Origin: Lepidodermella squamata
Taxonomy: Eukaryota > Gastrotricha
Assembly (NCBI GenBank): GCA_047495785.1
Contig: JBLDXI010000030.1
Span: 992,001-1,056,000, forward strand
Length of the DNA: 64,000 nucleotides
Direction: 5' to 3'
Under the pieces are notes generated by a model. The model was not told the origin of the DNA and did no database searches. It was given only the letters and a program-made list of their open reading frames with translations. Below are positions 56,824 to 64,000 of the stretch, in pieces. Position 1 is the stretch's first letter, and each line of letters begins with the position of its first letter. A program made the translations under genes and the position numbers.

Positions 56824-57984
56824 ATGGCTTTGATAATATATCTTCTAATTTTACAAATTGACGCGATAAGATCTGCCCTTTCTCATGCTGAAAGCCTGGA
56901 GGCAACATACGCCGACTTCTGCCCAGCCTTGCGGTCGATGACCCTACCTCTCGACCAAATGATCAACTCGAACAATAGCAATCCGATTGTTGTGAATATC
57001 ACAATGTCTCTGGTTCGATTTGTGGGCGTCGACGATGTCAAGCAGAAGTTGTCTCTGGTGGCTATGTTCGATAGGACGTGGACGCTGCCGTGTCGAATCC
57101 CAAAATGCACCGATCTGTTATCGGAAGGAGAATGCGCAATAATACCCGATATCCAATCGATATTTTTCGAAGTCCCTGCGAGTCGTATTTGGACGCCGGA
57201 AATCTTCCACATGACAGCGTATAAATCGCCTGTACTAACTCAGGGAGTAAGAGACCACGTTGCGGTCTATCCACTTTCAAATGCGGTATTTTATGGGATG
57301 TATGAACGATTCGACGTTTCTTGCACAGGCTTCAGTTACCGCAATTTTCCCTTCGATACGCAAGCCTGCTCGTTACTTTTCGAATCAGGTTATCGTCTAA
57401 GTTTGGTAGTAATCCGCTTGGGATCATTTCAAATCGAAAACTCCTCAGGAAACACCTTCATAGTTGATACTGACATATGGTCAGTCGTCGAGCTATTCGG
57501 AAACAATGCAACAGTTGAGGGAATCGACAAGTCAGAGTATGCTCGAATTAACATGACAATTCAATTTCGCCGCAAAAGCATCTACTACGTCTGCAACATT
57601 TTCGTTCCGACTATCACGCTTTTCATCCTTCAAGTAGTTTCTTTGATAGCCGAACCAATTAACCGGGACCAATCAGCATTTTGCGTGACTGTAGTGCTGT
57701 CTTACGTTGTGTTTCTCACCTCAATTTTTGACATGATGCCAACAACTTCGGATCATATCTATCTTGTCTACATGATAGCCACTAAATTTATCATGGCAGT
57801 CCTAATCACGGCCTATACTTGCTTGAGCCCCAGTATCCCCGAGTCACTGAAATCTAGGGTTGTCAAGTTGCACAAATGCCTGGCCATACCCATGCATCGC
57901 CTTCTGGACCTTGCGATTGCTGCAGCGGCAGGACTGGTAGTGATGATCAATGACTCTGTTCTTTTCTCACTGATGCTATCCTGA
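56824..57984 (+). CDS. Cys-loop ligand-gated ion channel subunit, array B (386 aa, intact, intronless)
   Basis: A single open frame. The signal peptide is MALIIYLLILQI. Approximate landmarks are Cys33, the triple cysteines 90, 95 and 104, WTPEIFHMTAY at 123-133, the Cys loop 167-182 (14 intervening residues), FIVDTDIW at 212-219, M1 254-275, M2 283-303, M3 311-333 and M4 360-382. The M3-M4 linker is about 26 residues. The sequence before M2 is NRDQ, giving Asp at -1' and Gln at 0'; Leu is at 9'. The acidic -1' residue and lack of PAR suggest cation rather than chloride permeability, which is inference. The glycosylation sequon NIT precedes the FVGVDDV strand. AATAAAAGGAG lies near 58165. Confidence 0.93.
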   Translation: MALIIYLLILQIDAIRSALSHAESLEATYADFCPALRSMTLPLDQMINSNNSNPIVVNITMSLVRFVGVDDVKQKLSLVAMFDRTWTLPCRIPKCTDLLSEGECAIIPDIQSIFFEVPASRIWTPEIFHMTAYKSPVLTQGVRDHVAVYPLSNAVFYGMYERFDVSCTGFSYRNFPFDTQACSLLFESGYRLSLVVIRLGSFQIENSSGNTFIVDTDIWSVVELFGNNATVEGIDKSEYARINMTIQFRRKSIYYVCNIFVPTITLFILQVVSLIAEPINRDQSAFCVTVVLSYVVFLTSIFDMMPTTSDHIYLVYMIATKFIMAVLITAYTCLSPSIPESLKSRVVKLHKCLAIPMHRLLDLAIAAAAGLVVMINDSVLFSLMLS

Positions 57985-59242
57985 ATTCAGTTAGACGTTC
58001 CTGATCCTTTCGCGGTTAACTGCATCTCGATCTCTCTATTTTCTGTATTTTTTCTTGCTGATCTCGCTGTTTCAGTGATCTACCCGGCTAGGTAAAAGCT
58101 CAATATCAGAACATTTTACGACAATAATGAATCAGCTTAAGTGATCATCTGACTTTTTTTATCTGCCAATAAAAGGAGTTTGTCGTTATATTCTCGGTTC
58201 TTGATCATATATTTTTGCCCCTGGTGGCCTGAGTTTGTGATACACTTGCCAAAAAATTAGCATGATTTAGCATGATGTTTTTTTTTAATTAATTTTTGAA
58301 ATAATTGCAACTAGCAATTTTGGGGCCGAGCCGTCGGCGCGGCCATCCGATTTGGTCCACCTATGGAAAAATAAAGGAACCACAAAGAATACATATTTCT
58401 TGGAGCTAATCAACTTATCTGAGTGGGCACGGATTCGTGACTTTTAATCAGCAATCAACTTCAGTATATTATATTATTCGATCTAGAATCTAGACATAAA
58501 AATGTATCGCTATGAAGGTCAATGCTGCACATCAATGCCTACCCCATGGTTAGGATAATGAGTCTGTAATCTTAACTTGCATCTCTCACTTCTCAAGGAT
58601 TGTTAGGACGTCGCCTATATCAACATTAAGTAACCATGTCACTAAAGATCATTATAGATTGTGAGCTAAAGATGTGTCTAATAACTCGCTGTATATTTCA
58701 CGATGTTAATCTTGAGAGGTCTAAGCATCTAATCACAATTCAGAACCTTTATCTGAGTACTGAGTATTGATTTCATGCTAAGAAATTGAGCTTATCATGT
58801 CCTTATTTCAATGAAATCTTGGTAACGCCAAGGTTAACATTAGTATTTTGATCTCTCAGTTCTCAGTCAGGAACGATTTCTTTTGATCTTAAACTTGTGA
58901 GACTACCATAGACATGCATCTTTAAAATCTCGAAGAGGATGTGCCTAGAGGTAAGATAATTTACTAACCACAATAATCCCGATGTTACTAATAATCGATT
59001 TGACATAGATCTTACGCTGATTTTGAGGTATGCGCTAAGCTTGACATACTCTGTAAGTGATCCCTCTTGATAATTCGATCTCTATTAGATCTCTATTAGA
59101 TCTCCGTAAACAGCTTCTAGTAAGATACAAAATACAAAACAACCTACTCTGTAAGTATATACTTAGCAAAACCTGGTTTTCGCATGCCAACAATTTGATT
59201 CTCTATCCAACCACGTTTTTATTTTCCATTTATCAACTTCCG
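57985..59242. other. Intergenic, nothing recognised
   Basis: 3' flank of the preceding gene, then about 1 kb of A+T-rich sequence with repeated GATCT and ATCTTAAC-like words. There is no gene; the open frame at 59057-59467 is a shadow of the pseudogene on the other strand. Confidence 0.4.
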
Positions 59243-60335
59243 TTATATTGGTATAGCCAGGCATTTGCTCACCTTGAAAACGCGAGATTTCAGAGATTCG
59301 GCGATGCTAGGGCTCAAGCAAGTATACGCCGTGATGACGACTGCAACGATGAATTTGGCTGCAACCATATAGACAAGATAGACATGGTCAGAGGTTATTG
59401 GAATCATGCCAAAAATCAGCGTCAGAAATACAGCATAAGACAGAACGACAGTGACGCAAAACGCTGATTGGTCTCGCTTTACTGGTTCAGCGATCAAAGA
59501 AACGACTTGAAGCATGAAAAGAGTGATAGTCGGAACGAAGATGTTGCAGACGTAGTAGCCACCTTTTCGGCGAAAACGAATCGTCATATTGATTCGGTTA
59601 ACATTGTACAGGCTCTTACCCTGCAAAATTGAATAGCTCGCATACTCGAGAGGCTCTACGACTGACCAGATATCCGTGTCAACGATGAAAGTCTCCCGGG
59701 CTGACGCATCGATTGCAAATGAGTAAATGTAGAAATTATTATCCCTGTAATAATCTGTAGATTCAAAAACTAGCGTGCAGGATTGCGTATCGAATGGATA
59801 TTTTCTATAGCTGAAAGTTGTACAGGAAACGACGAATCGGTCGTGAATCGTGTATGTCATTGAGAATAATTGTGACAATAAAGGATTTATCACAACCTGG
59901 TCACTTACTCTGCGACTGAGAGCAGGCGACTCAAACGCTGTAACATGAATGATCCCCGGCGTCCAAAATTCCATTGCCGGGACTAGAAAGACCAGCCTTT
60001 CGGGGTCAGTTATCATGCATTTTTCTTCAGATAGTAAATCTGTGCAGTTCGGGGTTTCGCATGGCAGGCTCCAATACATAATACATGGTGAAGTATGCGA
60101 GTAGAGATAGCTTTTGCTCCACGTCATCGATTCCCACATAACGGTGAAGGTTGATTTCGATGGCTACGTGGAGCGGGCCGCTAATGTTGGAAAATTGGTG
60201 ATCCGTTGGTAGGCATTTCGATCGGATAGCCGGGCAAAATTCAGCGTATTTAGCTTCCAACTTTCCTGCACTCGACAAATCGTCTTCCATGAACGCAAGT
60301 TTGACCAACGTCAGTAGAACCAGAAGCGATTCCAT
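59243..60335 (-). pseudogene. Array B channel gene, frameshifted and lacking M4
   Basis: Starts MESLLVLLTLVKLAF at 60335 and is closest by eye to 53731-54912. A 7-bp tandem duplication (ATGTATT twice, about 60075-60088) shifts the frame just before the triple-cysteine segment. After it the second frame is open through Cys loop, M1, M2 and M3. The sequence diverges after KCLAIPI, and a stop follows at 59243 where M4 should begin. Either defect alone would inactivate a subunit. Confidence 0.88.
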
Positions 60336-61150
60336 GCTGACGTGGGTTTTTTGTGTGTTCAGCTATGTGAAAGGTAGAGATAATATTCCGACCAAATGCT
60401 CAAATCGGTTATATTCATCGACCAAGTAAGGCCAGACCTGCTGGAAAGTTGAATGGATATTTTTTTAATAAATCACATGAAAACAACTTTGGCAACGCTT
60501 TGGCAACGCGGATGTCTCGAATCAAAAATTCATTTTTTTCGCTTTTAAAAACGTTTTAGACCCAAAGCGCAAATCCATGGATTTAATTTAATTTGATATT
60601 GATCCCTTTTCTACTGACCTAAGATTTACCTTGTTTAGTTACTGCCGGCATCATTTTGATTTTTATAAATTTTGATTAACCATTAGGAATGAAATAGCCT
60701 CTGGTCTCCGCATTTGAGGCCTCACCGGCGGAAATCTGTGTAAAACGAATGTACATTTTTTCGAGGCTGCTTGTAATGCCAACTCTCTGCGCCAATTCTT
60801 ATACTAAACATGTGAGTAAAAAGTAAAAAGCTGGTATGCTCATGTTTCTATAGGCTTCGATTGTCTCCATTTATGAGTCCAGCATGTAAAAATACATAGT
60901 AGAAAAGGTGATAGCGTGTTTTTTATGAGGCCAGTCAGCTTGTTTGCAACCAGTTTTTTTATGCCGTTTGTTTAAGAGGCCTCCAAGGAATGTATAGACG
61001 GCCTACATATATGACATAGTCTACATTTACGAGTCCAGCAGATCAAAATATACCAAAAGAAATATGCCAAAGCGTGGGTTTTATAAGGCAAGTGAGCTTT
61101 TTACTAGTTCATACGTTGAGGAGACCTCGAAAACAGAGACCATCCAAGGC
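60336..61150. other. Intergenic with two diverged repeats
   Basis: Segments at about 60850-60955 and 61015-61115 share ordered words (ATTTA(T/C)GAGTCCAGCA, AAATA, GTTTT(T)TATAAGGC-like, GTGAGCTT/GTCAGCTT), so they are a diverged direct duplication. No gene is seen. Confidence 0.4.
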
Positions 61151-61160
61151 TATATATTAA
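61151..61160 (+). promoter_or_regulatory. TATA-like box of the small cysteine-rich gene
   Basis: TATATATTAA lies about 80 bp upstream of the start codon at 61232, which would place a transcription start near 61180-61185. Confidence 0.4.
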
Positions 61161-61231
61161 CATGATAACTTCCATCGACACCAACCACCAACCAATAAAC
61201 ACTACTTCCTCGTACATTTCGACACTGAAAA

Positions 61232-61915
61232 ATGGCTGTTTGCGCTAAGGCTCTCGTCCTCTCGGCTGTTCTCTGCGTCGCTGCAGCCCAGCAAGCCTTC
61301 AACTTTCTCGGCTATCAGGAACCGTGCCCTGGCCTTTTCTCTCAAGTGTTGTGAGTTTTGCGACAATTATTTCGGAAGAAGTTTAAAACTTTTCTCTTTA
61401 GCATTCGCTGCCCTTTGACACTCAGCGACGATGCAAGCCTGAAGTGCCACCGATGCCTGTGGAGTGACATCCCACCACTAGCTCTGTGAGTATTGAAGCA
61501 CTGCATTTCATTGGATTCTTATTGAATTTATTCATTCTTTTAAAGCTCATATCAGACCAGCAAAGAAGGATGCGATGCTATGTTGGCCCACGTCAAGTAT
61601 GCAAATTCCATGAATTTCAATCGCTGATGTTTTACTCTACCTTGATATTATCACTAGGACCCGCGATGTCGCTAACTGCGGTGCGAATGTCTGCAGCTTA
61701 GCCGAGACTGAAGCTACTACTCACTGCCGAAAGCGGGATTCGCCCGATTGCTACCAGTGCGTTAACAAGAACTGCGACATGTCTGGCAAGGCCGATTGCA
61801 ACGCCAAGTACAACTGTGTCAGGTGAGTCTCAAAGAGCTTCGATATTTTCAGTTTTGATAATTTCCAAACTTTTTCAGGGCAAACATCGACAGCGGAAGA
61901 TGTGGCCCTCGATGA
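61232..61915 (+). CDS. Small secreted cysteine-rich protein (151 aa, five exons)
   Basis: Exons are 61232-61350, 61402-61485, 61546-61596, 61658-61822 and 61879-61915. All four introns (51-61 bp) have GT-AG ends and phase 2. The joined frame is 152 codons including stop. The signal peptide is MAVCAKALVLSAVLCVAAAQ. The mature part has 14 cysteines, including CHRC, CGANVC, CYQC and a final CGPR. No long single-exon frame reveals this gene; it was found from its splice pattern. I recognise no family. It could be an antimicrobial, inhibitor or structural secreted protein. AATAAAG lies near 62010. Confidence 0.8.
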
Positions 61916-62049
61916 TCAGTTGCACTCAGTGATCCTTCTCGATGACTTCAATTTTTTGTTGATATGGAAATCTCTTGAAGCATAAAGCTTCTGTCTCTCC
62001 AAACTTAATAATAAAGATTTGTTAGATATTTGTGGTTTGCAATACTGTT

Positions 62050-62145
62050 GTCATGACTCACGACTTTTCGTGGTTATCCTGACGTTGATTTTCGACATGG
62101 TCCCGAAAACTTTAGATCATGCCTGGCTTCTGGCTTGTGTAAACA
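62050..62145 (+). pseudogene. Array B channel fragment (M2-M3)
   Basis: The text VVILTLIFDMVPKTLDHAWLL matches the end of M2 and start of M3 of array B genes and shares the PKTxDH variant with the fragment at 43915. Nothing else of that gene copy remains. Confidence 0.7.
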
Positions 62146-62429
62146 GCAGGGTGCGATCTGGGATCCCGAAGCTGCCAGGGATGAAAAAACGTTTTTTGCT
62201 GTTTTTGCCGAAATGACTTGTCAAATCAACTAAAAAGCGAGCGAAGCGAGAAAATGTTGAAGATTTTAATCTAAAACTCGTTCCAAAACCTCTCAAAATT
62301 AGTGAAATAGTGGGATAAGTTCTCATTTTGTTGTCTGGCCCGGCCGAGCTAGGGGAATGTTTTTCCTTATTTGCCTCACTGCTCCAAGCTGTGATTTAGT
62401 TTATCGGGTGATATATCTCAGCGCTGCCT

Positions 62430-62590
62430 GCCAAGGCCATCGCGAATTTCCTGTCAAACATTGATTCCTAAATAAATGAACTTTCTTCAAATCGTTTGCA
62501 TCCCGTTCGAAATCGCAAATGTGCGATGTCAGTCTGTGTGGTGAAGCGTGAGGCATTCAGCGAAAGCCAGAGTAGCAGTTATCCCAAAAT
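62430..62590 (+). promoter_or_regulatory. Duplicated 5' flank of array B genes
   Basis: Words such as AATTTCCTGTCAAACATTGATTC, GTGAAGCGTGA(G/A)GCATTCA and AGAGTAGCAGTTATCCC(A/T)AAATATG are shared in order with 44285-44726, upstream of the pseudogene at 44724. The conserved 20 bp before the ATG probably include the mRNA leader. Confidence 0.6.
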
Positions 62591-63765
62591 ATGAAATTGC
62601 TTCTAGTTTTGCTGACGGTAGCTGAGCTCGCATCGATGGCAGCTGATTTGTCGATTGCTGACAATTTGGAGGCAAGATTCGCTAAACATTGCCCGGCAAT
62701 TCGGTCGAAAACCCTAACGACAGATCATGCGATTCATTTCAACAAAACGCACCCGATTAAGGTGCTCATCTACTTGAGCCTTCATCGTTTTGTGGGCATC
62801 GATGACGTGGAGCAAAAACTGTCACTACTAGGACAGCTGTCTATGCATTGGGGGCTGCCTTGCGAAACACCGAAACACAGACTTACTATCCGAAACAGAG
62901 TGCATGATACCACAGTACGACCTTCTGTTCTTCACAGTCCCAGCCTTGGATATTTGGACGCTATTGGGGTATCTCCCATTTGACCGCTTACGAGTCGCCT
63001 GTTATGGGGCGAAGATTAAGTGACCAGGTCATGGTCTTTCCATTTCTTTACTCATTTTATATGCGTTACGAAGTAATCGACCGATTAGACGTATTATGCA
63101 CTGCTTTCAGCTATCGCAAATTCCCATTTGACACACAATCCTGTACGCTAGTTTTTGAATCTGCGAACTATCTATGGGATGTGGATCTCGCTTTGGAATT
63201 ATTTGACATAGATATTTCAGCTCTAGATACCTTCATTGTGGATACTGAAATATGGTCGCTTGTCGAGCCCCTCGATTATGGCAACTATGAATCTCCACAC
63301 GCGCGGGGCGACTACATCGTTAAAAGGGCTAATATGACGATCCGATTCCGCCGCAAAAGTGGCTACTACGTCTGCAACATCTTCGTACCTACCATAGCAC
63401 TGTTCGTCCTTCAAGCCGTTTCTTTGATTGCCGAGCCCTTGAACCGAGACCAATCAGCATTCTGCTTGACTGTTGTGCTGTCATACGTTGTATTTTTGAC
63501 GATGATTTTTTGCATGATGCCAAGAACTTCGGACCATGTCTACCTTGTGTACATGGTTTCAGCGAAATTCATCGTTTCAGTCATAATCACGGCCTATACT
63601 TGCTTGAGCCCTAGTATCCCTGAATCCCTCAAATCTCGCGTTGTCAAGTTACACAATTCTATGACGTTGTCAATGCATCGCTTTTTCGACTTGGCAATGG
63701 CTGCTACAGCAAGCTTGATTGTAATGGCCATGGACGTTTGTCTTTTCTCCCTGATGTTATCGTGA
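62591..63765 (+). pseudogene. Array B channel gene with two frame disruptions
   Basis: Starts MKLLLVLLTVAELASMAADLS. Two bases are missing in the triple-cysteine segment near 62875 (PK followed by HR in place of a cysteine). About four extra bases near 62960, after IWT, return it to a third frame, so total length is not a multiple of three. From 62980 the frame is open through Cys loop (CTAFSYRKFPFDTQSC), M1-M4 and stop. Between the two breaks the correct frame is also open. Neither site is a homopolymer, so real inactivation is likelier than a read error. Confidence 0.82.
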
Positions 63766-64000
63766 CTTCACGTTTTAAAATGATGCTTAGATTCCCTCTT
63801 TCTATTGAACGAATTAGCTCTTGAACAGTGGCATAGCCTGTGTGCGATTACCAACCCCTAGCTTGGCCAGACAAAAACATATATGTCCGCTGTTTCCTGT
63901 TTCGTCAACTTTAAGGTGTTTTGGAGCGTATTTAATGGAATATTCCCAACATTTCCTCACTGCGTTTGCATGTTCGTCAAAATAATTATTCTAACACAAT

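Noticed and set aside
1747-57984. Naming the channels as nicotinic, GABA, glycine or glutamate receptors
   Set aside because: Diagnostic loop C cysteines, the PAR motif and other agonist-site signatures are absent or altered, so only the superfamily is supported.
59057-59467. 136-codon plus-strand frame
   Set aside because: Shadow of the array B pseudogene on the minus strand.

Overview
The window is animal nuclear DNA, most likely from an invertebrate bilaterian. It carries spliced genes with mostly 46-61 bp GT-AG introns, AATAAA polyadenylation signals, Cys-loop receptor, astacin and Ig-type genes, and many small inverted-repeat transposons. I cannot name the phylum from sequence alone.

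The dominant content is one greatly expanded family of Cys-loop (pentameric) ligand-gated ion channel subunits, present as two arrays. Array A (about 1-35.8 kb) is entirely on the minus strand. Each gene has three exons with two phase-2 introns and near-constant exon lengths (about 224, 219 and 736-745 nt). Intact or apparently intact members are 1747-3017, 4287-5567, 8574-9863, 10874-12159, 24296-26568, 27512-28794, 30797-32076 and 34493-35792, plus one cut by the left window edge. Array B (about 43.9-63.8 kb) holds intronless relatives on both strands. Two are intact (53731-54912 and 56824-57984); the rest are frameshifted, truncated or fragmentary. Both arrays share an extra extracellular three-cysteine set, a very short M3-M4 loop and an acidic residue at the pore -1' position. 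Array B and the first three array A genes have a Cys loop with 14 rather than the canonical 13 intervening residues.

One array A gene is split across 8.7 kb. Its 5' two-thirds lie at 20953-21736 and its 3' end at 12981-13477, separated by two insertions (2.8 kb and 4.7 kb). Removing them with one copy of each target duplication restores exactly the 739-nt third exon of its intact sisters. The 2.8 kb element has a 4.7 kb relative in opposite orientation (48600-53264), inserted at the stop codon of a broken copy of the astacin gene. Array A also contains a colinear block duplication: the gene order at 8.6-26.6 kb is repeated at 27.5-35.8 kb.

Between the arrays (36-42.3 kb) and at 6.2-7.5 and 61.2-61.9 kb lie unrelated genes: a single-pass membrane protein with a PPxY tail, a secreted Ig-like protein, a secreted protein with two 10-cysteine modules, an intronless astacin-type metalloprotease joined to two UBR-type zinc-finger boxes, and a five-exon small secreted cysteine-rich protein. 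The astacin-UBR fusion, which also lacks the usual Met-turn residues, is the most unusual protein architecture here.

The rest is repeat-rich: foldback and MITE-like elements, tRNA-derived modules, a diverged tandem array (16.5-19.7 kb), a hammerhead-ribozyme-like core typical of Penelope-type elements (52.5 kb), and scattered pieces of the local genes.
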